Source of the DNA: Tropicimonas sp. IMCC6043
Lineage (GTDB): Bacteria > Pseudomonadota > Alphaproteobacteria > Rhodobacterales > Rhodobacteraceae
Length of the DNA: 64,000 bases
Direction of reading: 5' to 3'
NCBI RefSeq assembly: GCF_004146235.1
Contig: NZ_SELO01000010.1
Coordinates: forward strand, 54,704-118,703
The notes beneath the pieces are model-generated. The model was not told the DNA's origin, made no database searches, and was given only the letters and a program-made list of their open reading frames with translations. Both the position numbers and the translations under genes were made by a program. How positions within the stretch are numbered: position 1 is the stretch's first letter; each line of letters opens with the position of its first letter. Below, one piece after another: positions 54,884-64,000 of this stretch.

Positions 54884-55420
54884 TTAGTTGCCCGACGTGT
54901 CGGGCGGCATGGCCGGAGTCGGCACGCCGCTGCGGCGGAAGAGTTCGGTCGTCGCCGGCTGGTCGAGCTGGCCGCGCGAATAGACCTTGTAATAGGTCGT
55001 CACGCCGAACCACCGCTCCAGCAGCCTTCCGCGGTGACGCCTGCGGAACTCGAGGTCCTCGGAGGCCAGCGCCGTGCGGACATTCGGGTCCACGCCGTAG
55101 CGCGAAGCCTGCTGGATAAGGGCGCCGTCCGCGCCGAGCCTGCCGTCGGGGACGACCGCGGCCGGGTTGCCGCCCAGTGCGACAACGACATCCGCTTCCG
55201 GGTTGATGTCGGTGCGGTTGGCTCCACCCGGGGTCGGCGGCGGCAATTCATTCAGCGTCTCGGGGATCTCGAGCGGCTTGCCCGGCAGGATGGCGAACTC
55301 GTCCGGCGTGACAAGGCCACGCTGCGGGTTGATCAGGTTCGGCTCCTTGCGGCTGCAGCCCGCGGCAAGAAAGACGAGCGCAAGCAGGGCTGCTGCCCGA
55401 GCAATATCCGTCCTCCGCAT
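54884..55420 (-). CDS. bamF: DUF3035 lipoprotein, BamF-type Bam complex component
   Basis: A 178-residue outer-membrane lipoprotein. The signal peptide ends in the lipobox LAAGC, and the mature part begins CSRKEPNLINPQRGLVTPDEFAIL, the DUF3035 pattern identified as BamF in alphaproteobacteria. It adds to the outer-membrane beta-barrel assembly machine. The start at 55420 has AGGAGG just upstream; the longer frame to 55435 would spoil the signal peptide. Its neighbours lspA (lipoprotein signal peptidase) and M16 peptidases are in the same orientation. Confidence 0.82.
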   Translation of the reverse strand: MRRTDIARAAALLALVFLAAGCSRKEPNLINPQRGLVTPDEFAILPGKPLEIPETLNELPPPTPGGANRTDINPEADVVVALGGNPAAVVPDGRLGADGALIQQASRYGVDPNVRTALASEDLEFRRRHRGRLLERWFGVTTYYKVYSRGQLDQPATTELFRRSGVPTPAMPPDTSGN

Positions 55421-55472
55421 CCATGCCTCCTGCATCGCTTTTCCGCTTCCTTATCGCATGCAGGGCCCGGCG

Positions 55473-55955
55473 TCACGAGGGCTTTTTGCGCCGTTTCCCG
55501 TCGGGTCCGAACAGCACCAGTCCGATCGCCCCGGCAAAGATGAACACATCGGCGATGTTGAAGACATAGGGGTTGACGATGCCGCAGCAGGACATGTTGA
55601 GGAAATCGCGGACGCCGGGAAAGATCAGCCGGTCGGCCACGTTGCCCAGTGCTCCGCCGATCACCAGCCCACCGGCGAGAAACTGGACCGGACGTTCGAA
55701 GCTACGGCGCGCCCATTGGAAGAGCGCGGCGCACAGCAGCAGCGAGAGACCGACGAGCATCCAGCGCTGCCCGTTCGAGACGTCAGCAAACAGGCCGAAA
55801 TTGACGCCGGTATTCATGCCACGCCGAAAAACGAGATAGGGCGCGGCGATCTCCACCCAGTCGCGCCCGAGCGCATCGAAGAGCGCGAAGACACGGAACT
55901 TGGAAATCTGGTCGACCAGGAAGGCCGCCACCGCCGTCAGCCAGAAAATCCGCAT
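55473..55955 (-). CDS. lspA: Lipoprotein signal peptidase (signal peptidase II)
   Basis: LspA, 160 residues, four membrane segments. The catalytic aspartates are D108 ([14 protein letters not shown]) and D136 ([13 protein letters not shown]). It cuts prolipoproteins after diacylglyceryl addition, including the BamF-type lipoprotein encoded next. It starts 1 base after the purH stop, in the order purH-lspA-bamF seen in relatives. Confidence 0.96.
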   Translation of the reverse strand: MRIFWLTAVAAFLVDQISKFRVFALFDALGRDWVEIAAPYLVFRRGMNTGVNFGLFADVSNGQRWMLVGLSLLLCAALFQWARRSFERPVQFLAGGLVIGGALGNVADRLIFPGVRDFLNMSCCGIVNPYVFNIADVFIFAGAIGLVLFGPDGKRRKKPS

Positions 55956-55956
55956 C

Positions 55957-57546
55957 TCAGTGCCGGAAGTGCCGCATTCCGGTGAAGACCATGGCGATTC
56001 CGGCCTCGTCGGCAGCCGCGATGACCGTGTCGTCGCGCATCGAGCCGCCGGGCTGGATCACCGCCGTGGCGCCCGCCTCCGCCGCCGTCAGAAGCCCGTC
56101 CGGGAAGGGGAAGAAGGCGTCCGAGGCGACGACAGAGCCTTTGGTCAGCGGCGCGGCGAGGCCCAGCTCGGCGGCCATGTCCTCGGCCTTGCGGGCGGCG
56201 ATGCGGGTCGAGTCGACCCGGCTCATCTGGCCTGCGCCGACCCCGACGGTCGCGCCGTCCTTCACATAGACGATGGCGTTCGACTTGACATGCTTGGCAA
56301 CCTTCCAGGCGAAGAGGAGGTCGCGGATCTCTTCCTCGCTCGGGGCGCGTTTGGTGACGACCTTGAGGTCCTCGGCGGTGATGTGGCCGGTGTCCTTGTC
56401 CTGCACGAGGTAGCCGCCCGAAACCTGGCGGATGGTCGTCGCGGCAGCGCGCGGGTCCGGCAGGCCGCCGGTTTCCAGCAGGCGAAGGTTCTTCTTCTTC
56501 GCGAAGATCTCGGCGGCCTCGGGGTCGATCTGCGGCGCGATGACCACTTCTGTGAAGATCTCGGCGATCTCCTTCGCGGTCTCGATGTCAAGCGTCTGGT
56601 TCAGCGCGATGATGCCGCCAAAGGCGGACGTCCGGTCGCAGTCGAAGGCGCGGGAATAGGCCTCCTTCAGCGTCGTGCCGCGGGCCACGCCGCAGGGATT
56701 GGCGTGCTTGATGATCGCGCAGGCCGGACCTTGCGCCGGGTCGAACTCGGCGACGAGTTCGAAGGCCGCGTCGGTGTCGTTGATGTTGTTGTAGGAGAGT
56801 TCCTTGCCCTGAAGCTGCTTCGCTGTGGCGACGCCCGGCCGGTCGGAGCCGTCCTTGTAGAAGGCCGCCTTCTGGTGCGGGTTCTCGCCGTAGCGCATCA
56901 CCTGCGCGAGCGTGCCGGCGACGGCACGGCGGCGCGGGGTCTCGACGCCGATCGCACCGGCCATCCAGGTCGAGACGGCGGCATCGTAGGCGGCGGTGCG
57001 GGCATAGGCGATCTGCGCGAGCTTCCTGCGGAATTTCGGGCAGGTCGCACCGTCATGCTGGTCCATGTCGCCGAGGAGCTTCTCGTAGTCCTCGACATCG
57101 GTGACGACGGTCACGAAGGCATGGTTCTTGGCCGCCGCGCGGATCATCGCCGGGCCGCCGATGTCGATATTCTCGATGCAGGTCTCGTAATCGGCGCCCT
57201 TCGCCACGGTCGCCTCGAACGGGTAGAGGTTGACCACCAGGAGGTCGATCTCGGGGATGCCGTGCGCTTCCATCGCCGCGACATGCGCCTCGCTGTCACG
57301 CAGCGCCAGCAGGCCGCCATGCACCTTCGGGTGCAGCGTCTTCACCCGCCCGTCCATCATCTCCGGGAAGCCCGTGACATCGGCGACGTCGCGGACCTCG
57401 AGCCCGGCCGCACGTAGCGCCGTAGCCGTGCCGCCGGTCGACAGCAGTTCCACGCCGCGCGCCGCGAGCGCCTTTCCGAGGTCCTGAAGGCCCTCCTTGT
57501 CTGATACGGACAGCAGGGCTCGGCGGATCGGGCGGGTCTCGGACAT
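55957..57546 (-). CDS. purH: Bifunctional AICAR transformylase/IMP cyclohydrolase
   Basis: PurH, 529 residues, catalyses the last two steps of IMP synthesis. The N-terminal cyclohydrolase (about 1-200) begins [20 protein letters not shown] and has [17 protein letters not shown]; the C-terminal transformylase has [26 protein letters not shown] and the terminal [15 protein letters not shown] stretch. The length and order are normal. It follows the heparinase-like gene by a few bases. Confidence 0.98.
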   Translation of the reverse strand: MSETRPIRRALLSVSDKEGLQDLGKALAARGVELLSTGGTATALRAAGLEVRDVADVTGFPEMMDGRVKTLHPKVHGGLLALRDSEAHVAAMEAHGIPEIDLLVVNLYPFEATVAKGADYETCIENIDIGGPAMIRAAAKNHAFVTVVTDVEDYEKLLGDMDQHDGATCPKFRRKLAQIAYARTAAYDAAVSTWMAGAIGVETPRRRAVAGTLAQVMRYGENPHQKAAFYKDGSDRPGVATAKQLQGKELSYNNINDTDAAFELVAEFDPAQGPACAIIKHANPCGVARGTTLKEAYSRAFDCDRTSAFGGIIALNQTLDIETAKEIAEIFTEVVIAPQIDPEAAEIFAKKKNLRLLETGGLPDPRAAATTIRQVSGGYLVQDKDTGHITAEDLKVVTKRAPSEEEIRDLLFAWKVAKHVKSNAIVYVKDGATVGVGAGQMSRVDSTRIAARKAEDMAAELGLAAPLTKGSVVASDAFFPFPDGLLTAAEAGATAVIQPGGSMRDDTVIAAADEAGIAMVFTGMRHFRH

Positions 57547-57551
57547 GGGTG

Positions 57552-59321
57552 TCAGCTCTCTTCGTCTCTGAGGTGTTCGTCGTCGTCGCGGATCGTGTCG
57601 CGGATCGCCTGCGGGGTATCCTGTGCCTTCGCCAAGGTCCAGTTGATCTGGCAGGCCGCGTCAAAGACCCGCCCCGAAAGCACGATCTGCCGGGACGCAC
57701 GCGGCTTGAGCCGGCCCGGCTCGAGATAGACCGAGGGGTCCAGCGAGAGCTCTGCCGGACCGTCGAAGCGGAACACCCAGATCTCGCCGCTCATCAGCGA
57801 GACAGACACCGCGTTGCCGCCCATGTCGACCGTCGCATCGGCATCGGGGTGCAGATGGAAGCGGATCGAATAGGGCACGCCCGCGAGCTGCGACTCGGTC
57901 ATGCGGCGCGCAAAGGTCGCCCGGTCGGTCTCGGTCACGGCGCCGAACGTGTCGTCGCCCTCGAGCGAGCGGCCGTCCCGCGCCAGCGTGAGCTGGCGGA
58001 CATGGGTCAGGCCATGGGTCGAGACATAGCCGTCATGGCCGGCGAGGACATGCATCACCTCGCGGCTGGTCGATAGCTGCACGCGGACCTCGGTCGGAAG
58101 GTCGTGCAGGATCTCGCCGCGTTGTCCGCGCCCCAGCCCGACGACACCCAGGCGGGAAGAGGAGAAACCGTCGATCCCCAGGGTCGAATGGCTCGGGGTT
58201 GCCCGGCCGGCCCGGCGCCAGGTTTCGCCGAAGCTGGCGCCTGGGCCGCAATTGACGACGAGCGGACGGCGGCCCGAGGTCATCTCGAAGGCGAGCGTGG
58301 AGGCATGGGCGTTGACCGAGGCCGCACCGGAGGGCGGCGGGGCGGCGTCTAGGAGCACGGTCGTGCGGCCCGCGGCAAGCCGGGCAAAGCCCATCGCCAG
58401 CCCTTCGTGCGGTTCGGGCCGGATGCCCGAGGCGGCGAGTGCGTGGTCGAGCCGTCCCTCCATGCCGCGCCCGCCGCCGTGGAACCGCGCCAGCGCGCCG
58501 TCGGCGTGGCGCAGCGCCCGGAGTGTCGGGGCGATGCGCAGCACCGCATCCTCCAGCGCCGGTTCGATCCGGCGGCCCGAGTCGAGGATCGCCCGCGCCG
58601 CCCAGATCAGCAGGGTGAAGACCTCCAGCAGTTCCTCCGGGTTGCGCGTTGGCAGCCCGCCGCCGGCATCGATCTGCTGAGCGCATTCCCTGGACAGCGC
58701 CGCGATCGCCGGTTCGGCATGGCGCTCCAGCCCGGACAGCGAGAGTCCCGCATAGATCAGTCCGGCGAGCGCCTCGAACCGCGCAAGGCCGGGACTGGCG
58801 ACCTTCCAGCGGCGCCCAAGGAAGATCGTCTGCGCCGCCAGCGCGCCGAAGAACGCCTCCGACTGCGCGGGTTTGCGGCCATGCAGCAGAAAGACCGCGT
58901 GGTTCACCCATCGGATCAGCCTGCGGCCGACGAGGTCGGGCGTCCAGCCGGGCCCCTTGCCGCGACCGAAGCGGTCGATCCAGTCCCAGGTCCAGTCCTG
59001 CGCCCGGGAGCGTGCCGCACGGTCACCCACCGCGGCGAGGTCATCGAGCCAGTGGAAGCCGTGCAGCGCCGCCTCGAAGCGCGGCGAGGGCATGTCGAGC
59101 GCCCAGAGCGGCGTGTCGGGCGCTTCCACGAGATGTCCGGCGAAGAGGAAGTTGCCCGCGACGAGCTGGCGGCCGCGCGCGAAGCTGCCGATGGTGCGCG
59201 GCTCCGGACGGGAAATGAACGCCGTTGCGGGGCGGCTGTGGGCCGCTCGACGCGCGGCGAGGCGGTTCATGAGCCGCATGCGCCGCTCCCGCAAGCTCGG
59301 TCGTCCCTCATTATGTTCCAT
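57552..59321 (-). CDS. Heparinase II/III-family protein
   Basis: A 589-residue protein with an all-helical N-terminal half (about 60-310: [31 protein letters not shown]) and a beta-rich heparinase II/III C-terminal half (about 315-560: [29 protein letters not shown], a conserved His region). It would cleave uronate-containing polysaccharide, perhaps of the cell's own envelope; there is no clear signal peptide, so its site of action is uncertain. The start at 59321 ([13 protein letters not shown]) is chosen over a 160-codon upstream extension that overlaps rsmB. It lies between rsmB and purH. Confidence 0.85.
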   Translation of the reverse strand: MEHNEGRPSLRERRMRLMNRLAARRAAHSRPATAFISRPEPRTIGSFARGRQLVAGNFLFAGHLVEAPDTPLWALDMPSPRFEAALHGFHWLDDLAAVGDRAARSRAQDWTWDWIDRFGRGKGPGWTPDLVGRRLIRWVNHAVFLLHGRKPAQSEAFFGALAAQTIFLGRRWKVASPGLARFEALAGLIYAGLSLSGLERHAEPAIAALSRECAQQIDAGGGLPTRNPEELLEVFTLLIWAARAILDSGRRIEPALEDAVLRIAPTLRALRHADGALARFHGGGRGMEGRLDHALAASGIRPEPHEGLAMGFARLAAGRTTVLLDAAPPPSGAASVNAHASTLAFEMTSGRRPLVVNCGPGASFGETWRRAGRATPSHSTLGIDGFSSSRLGVVGLGRGQRGEILHDLPTEVRVQLSTSREVMHVLAGHDGYVSTHGLTHVRQLTLARDGRSLEGDDTFGAVTETDRATFARRMTESQLAGVPYSIRFHLHPDADATVDMGGNAVSVSLMSGEIWVFRFDGPAELSLDPSVYLEPGRLKPRASRQIVLSGRVFDAACQINWTLAKAQDTPQAIRDTIRDDDEHLRDEES

Positions 59322-59392
59322 GACGGCGGCAGCGGGCCCCTTGATCTTGCGGATATCCCCGTGGCGGAGCATAGGTCCCGACCGCATCCCTG

Positions 59393-60667
59393 TCAGGTCT
59401 TGGAGAGCGCCGCGATAAAGAATCCGTCGAGACCGCCGCGTTCGGGCCACATCTCCGGCGTGGTCCGGAGCGCGGCCGGTCCGGCGCGCCAGTCGGGGTC
59501 GAGGCCGTCGAGCGCGGCCAGCGCGGACGCGTCCGGCGCGAGGCCGGTATGGCGCTCCAACGCGGCGGCGTATTGCGCCTCGCCCTCTTCCGGCAGCAGC
59601 GAACAGGTGCAGAAGACCAGCCGCCCGCCGGGGGCAAGCATCTCCACCGACCGGTCGATCAGCTGGGATTGCAGGGCCACGAGCGGCTTGATCCCCGCCG
59701 GATCTTTGGCGAAGGGCAGGTCCGGGTGGCGCCGGATCGTGCCGGTGGCCGAGCAGGGCGCGTCGAGCAGGATGGCGTCGAAGGACGCCTTGGGGGTCCA
59801 TTCCAGCGCATCCGCCGCAACGACCTCGGCGCGCAGGCCGGTGCGGTCGAGGTTTTCCCGGAGCCGGGCGAGCCGTGTCTCCGAAACGTCGAGCGCGGTC
59901 ACCTGGGCGCCGGCGGCGGCCAGTTGCAGCGTCTTTCCGCCCGGCGCGGCGCAGAGGTCAAGCACCCGCTCCCCCGGCCGCGCCGCCAGAAGCCGCGCCG
60001 GCAGGGCGGCGGCGGCGTCCTGCACCCACCAGTCTCCGGTTTGGTAGCCGGGCAGCGCCGAGATCTGGCCTGCCCGGGCAAGGCGGAGCGACCCGGTCGG
60101 CAGGATGTCTCCTTCGGGCAGGGAGGCGCCCGGCGCTTTCGGCTCCAGGTCGACCGGTGGGGTGGCCTCGAATGCCGCCTCCATCCGTGCCACCCGCGCA
60201 TTGCCATAGGCCGCGCCGAGCCGCCCGCGGAGCCAGTTCGGCAGCCGCTGCGGTGGCGCCTTGTCCCAGCTCTCGCGACCGCTCTCGGCGACCCGGCGCA
60301 ACACGGCGTTGACCATCGGCGCGGCCTTGACCTGTTCGCGCCGGGCAATGCTGACAGCAGCATTGACCACGCCATGCGCCGCCTCATTTTCGGAGAACAT
60401 CTCGACGATGGCGAGCCGCATCAGAGCGCGAATTCCGGCACGCGGGTTGCGTTGCAGGAAGGGTTTCATCGCCGCATCGGCGCGACCGGCGAGCCGCAGC
60501 GTCGTTCGCGCCAGCCGCCCGGCGCGCGCCTGCACCTCGGGCGGGGCCTCGGCGAAATGCGGATGCGCCTCGAGCTCGGCGAGCAGCATCCGCTCCTCCC
60601 AGACCCCCTGCAGCAGGTCGAGCGCCAATTGCCGCGGCGCGATGCCGCTCGGGTGTGCCTCGGCCAT
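59393..60667 (-). CDS. rsmB: 16S rRNA (cytosine-C5)-methyltransferase RsmB-like
   Basis: A 424-residue SAM-dependent rRNA methyltransferase. The N-terminal NusB-like domain (about 1-140) starts RQLALDLLQGVWEE; the methyltransferase half has the SAM loop VLDLCAAPGGKTLQLA, motif IV LLDAPCSATGTIRRHPD and motif VI LVFCTCSLLPEEGE, whose cysteines are the catalytic pair. The target is probably 16S rRNA C967, as in E. coli RsmB. It starts the minus-strand series that runs on to bamF and the M16 genes. Confidence 0.92.
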   Translation of the reverse strand: MAEAHPSGIAPRQLALDLLQGVWEERMLLAELEAHPHFAEAPPEVQARAGRLARTTLRLAGRADAAMKPFLQRNPRAGIRALMRLAIVEMFSENEAAHGVVNAAVSIARREQVKAAPMVNAVLRRVAESGRESWDKAPPQRLPNWLRGRLGAAYGNARVARMEAAFEATPPVDLEPKAPGASLPEGDILPTGSLRLARAGQISALPGYQTGDWWVQDAAAALPARLLAARPGERVLDLCAAPGGKTLQLAAAGAQVTALDVSETRLARLRENLDRTGLRAEVVAADALEWTPKASFDAILLDAPCSATGTIRRHPDLPFAKDPAGIKPLVALQSQLIDRSVEMLAPGGRLVFCTCSLLPEEGEAQYAAALERHTGLAPDASALAALDGLDPDWRAGPAALRTTPEMWPERGGLDGFFIAALSKT

Positions 60668-60740
60668 GCGACGGCCCTTCCCATTGTTCTTCGACCTGCG
60701 GGGGGTATATCAGCGGGGAAGGATCGACAAGGACAAGCGC

Positions 60741-60974
60741 ATGAGTGACGAGACGCAGGCACCCGGCGACGAGGGCCCGGAGATCAGCGAAGAGGAACGC
60801 AGGGCAGCCCTGCCGCCGGCGGCGCAACGCGCCCTGGCCGAGGCCGAAGAACGCCGCGCCAAGGCGGAAGCCGAAGCTGAGAAACGCCCCGTGGAGCTCG
60901 GCGGCCGGATCAAGGGGCTGGAGCCAGTGCGCTACGGCGATTGGGAAAAGGGCGGGCTGGCGATCGATTTCTGA
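60741..60974 (+). CDS. DUF1674 protein (SDHAF4-like succinate dehydrogenase assembly factor)
   Basis: A 77-residue protein with an acidic, Ala/Glu-rich helical N-terminal half and the DUF1674 C-terminal signature [21 protein letters not shown]...IDF. In mitochondria and alphaproteobacteria this family (Sdh8/SDHAF4) aids flavination or assembly of the succinate dehydrogenase flavoprotein. AAGGA lies 8 bases before the ATG. The last 43 bases overlap the convergent acetyltransferase gene on the other strand. Confidence 0.9.
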   Translation: MSDETQAPGDEGPEISEEERRAALPPAAQRALAEAEERRAKAEAEAEKRPVELGGRIKGLEPVRYGDWEKGGLAIDF

Positions 60975-61783
60975 TCGGCGGGCCGTTTCGCGCCATCCGG
61001 CGGCCGATAGGCCCCGATGAGCGTCTCGCACTGCACGAAACCGCAGCGGCGGTAGATCCGTCCGGCCTCGCTCTCGGCATCCGCGATGATCACGGGCAAG
61101 GCCGCAGGGTCGTGGGCCGCCGCCCAGTCGAGGCCAGCGGTGACCAGCGCCGCACAGATCCCGCGTCGCCGATGGCTTGCCCGCGTTTCGACGTCCTGGA
61201 ACCGCGCGACGCCATCGGCCGCGAAGATCCCCAGATCCCCCACGAGCAGATCGCCGTCGAAGGCACCGAACCAGCACCCCCACCCTTCCGCAACCTGCAA
61301 CCGGCGATTCGCAAAGCGCCGCCGGACATAGCGCAGGTAGTCCTCTCGGACATGCCCGGCCTCGACTCCGGTCTCAACCTGAAGCGCAACGACCTGCTCC
61401 CACTCCGCTTCTCTCGCCACTGGCCGTATGACGATCCCCGCCGGACAGGACGCGGAGCCCAGTGCCTGCCCCAGAGTCAGCACATCGCTATGGTCGATCT
61501 CGAACCCTTCGGCCCTCAACCGGTCCAGTTCCGGTGCGGCTGCCATTCCCGGCGCATCCCAGACCAACGTCACATGGCGTGCCTCCGGGAAATCGGCGCG
61601 GAAACGCGCGATGTTTGCAATCGGATCGACGCGACCTTCGCGAAAGATCACCATGTTGCCGAACCAGAAATCCGGCTCCGACGGCGTGCGCAGCACGACA
61701 CGGTCGGCGTAGTCCTCCACAACGCTCAAGCCGCGCAGCACCGCTATCTCGCTGCGCAGTCCGATGCTCCGGAGCGCGTTCAA
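60932..61783 (-). CDS. GNAT-family N-acetyltransferase
   Basis: A 283-residue acetyltransferase. The C-terminal GNAT core shows [24 protein letters not shown] (the RxxGxA-type acetyl-CoA loop) and [21 protein letters not shown]. The N-terminal half (about 1-130) is an extra GNAT-like domain. The substrate is unknown. Its ATG overlaps the dapB stop (ATGA), so it is translated with dapB. Its 3' end overlaps the DUF1674 gene by 43 bp. Confidence 0.85.
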   Translation of the reverse strand: MNALRSIGLRSEIAVLRGLSVVEDYADRVVLRTPSEPDFWFGNMVIFREGRVDPIANIARFRADFPEARHVTLVWDAPGMAAAPELDRLRAEGFEIDHSDVLTLGQALGSASCPAGIVIRPVAREAEWEQVVALQVETGVEAGHVREDYLRYVRRRFANRRLQVAEGWGCWFGAFDGDLLVGDLGIFAADGVARFQDVETRASHRRRGICAALVTAGLDWAAAHDPAALPVIIADAESEAGRIYRRCGFVQCETLIGAYRPPDGAKRPADQKSIASPPFSQSP

Positions 61784-62589
61784 AGCCCCAGCACGTCGAG
61801 CATCGAGTAATGCCCCGGCATCCTGTCCTGCCCCCAGAGCACCGCCTTGAGCGCGCCGCGGGCGAAAAGCGCCCGGTCGGACGCAACATGGCGCAGCACG
61901 ATCCGCTCGCCCGGCCCGGCGAAGATCACGTCGTGCTCGCCGATGATGTCGCCGCCGCGAATCGCTGAAAATCCGATGGTGCCGGGCGCCCGGGCGCCGG
62001 TAATGCCGTCGCGGGCGGCAACGTAGCTGTCCTTGAAATCAAGCCCGCGCCCTTCGGCCGCCGCCTCGCCCAGCATCAGCGCCGTACCCGAGGGGGCGTC
62101 GACCTTGTGGCGGTGATGCGCCTCGACCACCTCGATGTCGAATTCGGAGTCCAGCGCAGCGGCGACCTGCCGGACGAGCTGGGTGAGCAGGTTGACGCCG
62201 AGGCTCATGTTGCCGGCGCGCACGATCACCGCGTGTCGCGCGGCGGCGTCGAGCTTCTCTATGTCCGCGTCGGTCAGGCCGGTGGTGCCGACCACATGCA
62301 CCGCGCGGGCCTGCGCGGCCAGCGTGGCAAGCTCGACCGTGGCCTCGGGCGTGGTGAAATCGATGACGCCCTGCGCTCCGGCCATCGCTTCCAGCGGGTC
62401 GTCGGTGACGTAGACTCCCTGCGGCTTGCCGCCCGTCGCGATGCCGAGATCCTGGCCGATCCATTCGTGCCCGGAGCGCTCGACCGCTCCGACAAGCCGC
62501 ATCCCCGGATGGGCCGCCACTTCGCGCAGGAGCATCCGCCCCATCCGCCCCGACGCGCCCATGACCACGATCCCCGGTATCTCGCTCAT
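61780..62589 (-). CDS. dapB: 4-hydroxy-tetrahydrodipicolinate reductase
   Basis: DapB, 269 residues, reduces the dihydrodipicolinate precursor in lysine and diaminopimelate synthesis. The NAD(P) motif is [16 protein letters not shown] near the N-terminus; VIDFTTPEA follows, then the catalytic [19 protein letters not shown] stretch (His and Lys). The length is usual. It is divergent from rbfA. Confidence 0.97.
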   Translation of the reverse strand: MSEIPGIVVMGASGRMGRMLLREVAAHPGMRLVGAVERSGHEWIGQDLGIATGGKPQGVYVTDDPLEAMAGAQGVIDFTTPEATVELATLAAQARAVHVVGTTGLTDADIEKLDAAARHAVIVRAGNMSLGVNLLTQLVRQVAAALDSEFDIEVVEAHHRHKVDAPSGTALMLGEAAAEGRGLDFKDSYVAARDGITGARAPGTIGFSAIRGGDIIGEHDVIFAGPGERIVLRHVASDRALFARGALKAVLWGQDRMPGHYSMLDVLGL

Positions 62590-62688
62590 TCGCCTGCCTC
62601 CTGGAAATGTGGGCCTGCTTTAGCCGAGCGCGCTGTTGGACGCAAAGGGCCGGTTGCGCCGGCGCGCGCGCGGGCCTAGGTGGGAGGC

Positions 62689-63108
62689 ATGGCAAAGAAC
62701 AGGTTTCATAGCGGGTCCGGCCCCTCGCAGCGCCAGCTTCGGGTGGGCGAACTGGTCCGCCGGCGGCTCGCCGATGTGCTCAACCACGGGGACGTTCACG
62801 ATCCGGATCTGAACCGGATGTCGATCACCGTGGCCGAAGTGCGCGTGTCGCCGGATCTCAAGGTCGCGACGGCCTATGTGATGCCGCTCGGTGGCGATCA
62901 TGCGCAGGAGGCGCTGGAGGCGCTGATCCGCAATCGCCACGAGCTTCGCCGCATCGTGGCGCGGGGGCTGGCGCTGAAATTCGCGCCGCAGCTGCGTTTC
63001 GCGCTGGACGACACGTTCGACCGGATGGACGAGACGCGGCGGCTTTTCTCGGACGAGAAAGTGCAGCGGGACATCGCGGCCAACCACGACGATGACGATG
63101 CGTTCTGA
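62689..63108 (+). CDS. rbfA: Ribosome-binding factor A
   Basis: RbfA, 139 residues, helps 16S rRNA 5' maturation and cold adaptation. It begins MAKNRFHSGSG, then QRQLRVGELVRRRLADVL, the KH-like core ITVAEVRVSPDLKVATAYVMPL, and LALKFAPQLRFALDDTFDRMD. ATG 62689 follows AGGTGGGAGG directly; the GTG at 62680 lies in the RBS. It overlaps the start of the DUF2233 gene by 17 bases. Confidence 0.95.
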   Translation: MAKNRFHSGSGPSQRQLRVGELVRRRLADVLNHGDVHDPDLNRMSITVAEVRVSPDLKVATAYVMPLGGDHAQEALEALIRNRHELRRIVARGLALKFAPQLRFALDDTFDRMDETRRLFSDEKVQRDIAANHDDDDAF

Positions 63109-63856
63109 AGGCTGGCGGCGCGTGACGGCGCTGATCGGCGTCGCGATGCTGACCGCCCTGCCGGCATTCGCCGCGCCGGATTGCCGGGACGTGGAGTTCG
63201 ACGGCGACCGCTACACGGTCTGCACCCTGCGCGCGGACCGCGACGATATCAGGCTGTTTCACAGCGATGCCGCGGGAGACCTGCTCGGCAGCTTCCAGGC
63301 GATCGATTCGGCGCTGGAATCGGAAGGCAAGCACCTCTCCTTCGCGATGAACGCCGGCATGTATCACGACGACCGCCGGCCGGTCGGCTTCTACCTGGAG
63401 AACGGTCAGCAGCTCGGTCCGCTGGTCACGCGCGAGGGGCCGGGCAATTTCGGCCTGCTGCCGAACGGCGTCTTCTGCATCATGGAGGGGAGGGCCGCGG
63501 TGATCGAGAGCCGCGCCTTCGAGTCAAATCCGCCGGACTGCCGTTACGCCACGCAATCGGGGCCGATGCTGGTGATCGACGGCGCGCTGCACCCGCGGTT
63601 CCTGGTCGACGGCACCAGCCGCTATATCCGCAACGGCGTGGGTGTCGCCGCCGACGGGGTGACGGTGCATTTCGTCATTTCCGACAACCGGGTCAATTTC
63701 CACTCCTTCGGACGACTCTTCCGCGACCTGTTGGAGACCCCGAACGCGCTCTATTTCGACGGAAAGGTGTCGCGGCTGCACGCACCTGGGATCGGACGGT
63801 CGGACAGTGGCTTCCCGCTCGGACCGATCGTCGGCGCGGTGGAACCGGTGAACTGA
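63092..63856 (+). CDS. Exported phosphodiester glycosidase-like protein (DUF2233)
   Basis: A 254-residue protein of the DUF2233/NAGPA family. A signal peptide (about 1-28, ending AFAA) is followed by AMNAGMYHDDRRPVGFYLENG, FGLLPNGVFCI, TQSGPMLVIDGALHP and the C-terminal ALYFDGKVSRLHAP. Family members remove phosphodiester-linked sugars; the target here may be an envelope glycan. ATG 63098 is an alternative start. Bases 63857-64000 hold no recognised gene. Confidence 0.85.
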   Translation: MTMRSEGWRRVTALIGVAMLTALPAFAAPDCRDVEFDGDRYTVCTLRADRDDIRLFHSDAAGDLLGSFQAIDSALESEGKHLSFAMNAGMYHDDRRPVGFYLENGQQLGPLVTREGPGNFGLLPNGVFCIMEGRAAVIESRAFESNPPDCRYATQSGPMLVIDGALHPRFLVDGTSRYIRNGVGVAADGVTVHFVISDNRVNFHSFGRLFRDLLETPNALYFDGKVSRLHAPGIGRSDSGFPLGPIVGAVEPVN

Positions 63857-64000
63857 GAGGCGCAGCCTTTTAGCCCAGCTTAATCGTCTAAATCTTCGGG
63901 GAAATTTGCGTGTGCCTGAAAGCGCTTTAAGATCAGTCTGCTACACATGAACCGTCGGCAGCTTCGGGCACATGCATGGGTGAAACGCTACAACCGGTCT

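Noticed and set aside
57552..59801. Heparinase-like frame extended to 749 codons
   Set aside because: The extra 160 codons overlap rsmB in an antiparallel-independent frame and read as Arg/Pro-rich noise; the protein-like part starts at MEHNEG.
63857..64000. Possible tRNA or start of another gene at the right edge
   Set aside because: No cloverleaf could be drawn and no frame with a start and RBS is visible in the last 144 bases.

Overview
The window is a high-GC (roughly two-thirds G+C) stretch of an alphaproteobacterial chromosome, most likely from the Rhodobacterales (Rhodobacter/Roseobacter type). The pointers are an RpoE-ChrR singlet-oxygen sigma/anti-sigma pair, a BamF-type lipoprotein (DUF3035), a DUF1674 succinate dehydrogenase assembly factor, a DUF3775 protein, a MutL carrying the endonuclease motifs, and the gene order rsmB - heparinase-like - purH - lspA - bamF - M16 - M16. 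No rRNA, tRNA, transposase or CRISPR array was seen.

1-14.5 kb: the S10/spc ribosomal protein cluster is broken up. rplE(partial)-rplX-rplN-rpsQ-rpmC lies at 1-1459 and rplB-rpsS-rplV-rpsC-rplP at 11810-14472, both on the minus strand. Between them is 10.3 kb of unrelated genes on both strands: a small membrane protein, a Cys-type sulfatase, a YdhR-like protein with a LysR regulator, a His-rich cytochrome c, an orphan Phd/YefM-like antitoxin, an AGCS amino acid symporter, an M14 deacylase-like protein, a TIGR02466 oxygenase and an acetyltransferase. A strong terminator follows rplP, and rplB has no rplW upstream, so these are separate transcription units. Three copies plus a half copy of a ~159-bp palindromic element occur only in this insert.

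14.8-34.9 kb: a large catabolic region. A LuxR regulator faces an FAD oxidoreductase. A long minus-strand series runs from a DeoR regulator through a TRAP transporter, a gamma-glutamyl-amide synthetase-like enzyme, an aldehyde dehydrogenase, an iron alcohol dehydrogenase and a polyamine-type ABC transporter to a PuuB-like oxidase. Divergent from DeoR is a GlpA-like / NAD(P)-FAD oxidoreductase / glycerol-kinase-like operon. Together they suggest uptake, gamma-glutamylation and stepwise oxidation of an amine or amino alcohol, linked to polyol phosphorylation and dehydrogenation. The substrate is not determined.

35-44.5 kb: one reading frame joins a complete MarR regulator to a membrane-anchored HlyD/EmrA adaptor, followed by an EmrB-like exporter. 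Then come pnp with a structured leader and terminator, a PfkB sugar kinase, and a two-gene saccharopine dehydrogenase pair for lysine metabolism.

44.2-48.1 kb: rpoE-chrR is transcribed divergently from a flavoprotein-SDR-DUF3775 series. The 203-bp gap holds two back-to-back RpoE-type promoters with the same 18-bp spacer. ChrR lacks the last cysteine of its zinc motif. 48.1-64 kb is mostly core: rmuC, mutL, two M16 peptidases, bamF, lspA, purH, a heparinase-like gene, rsmB, dapB, rbfA and a DUF2233 protein.
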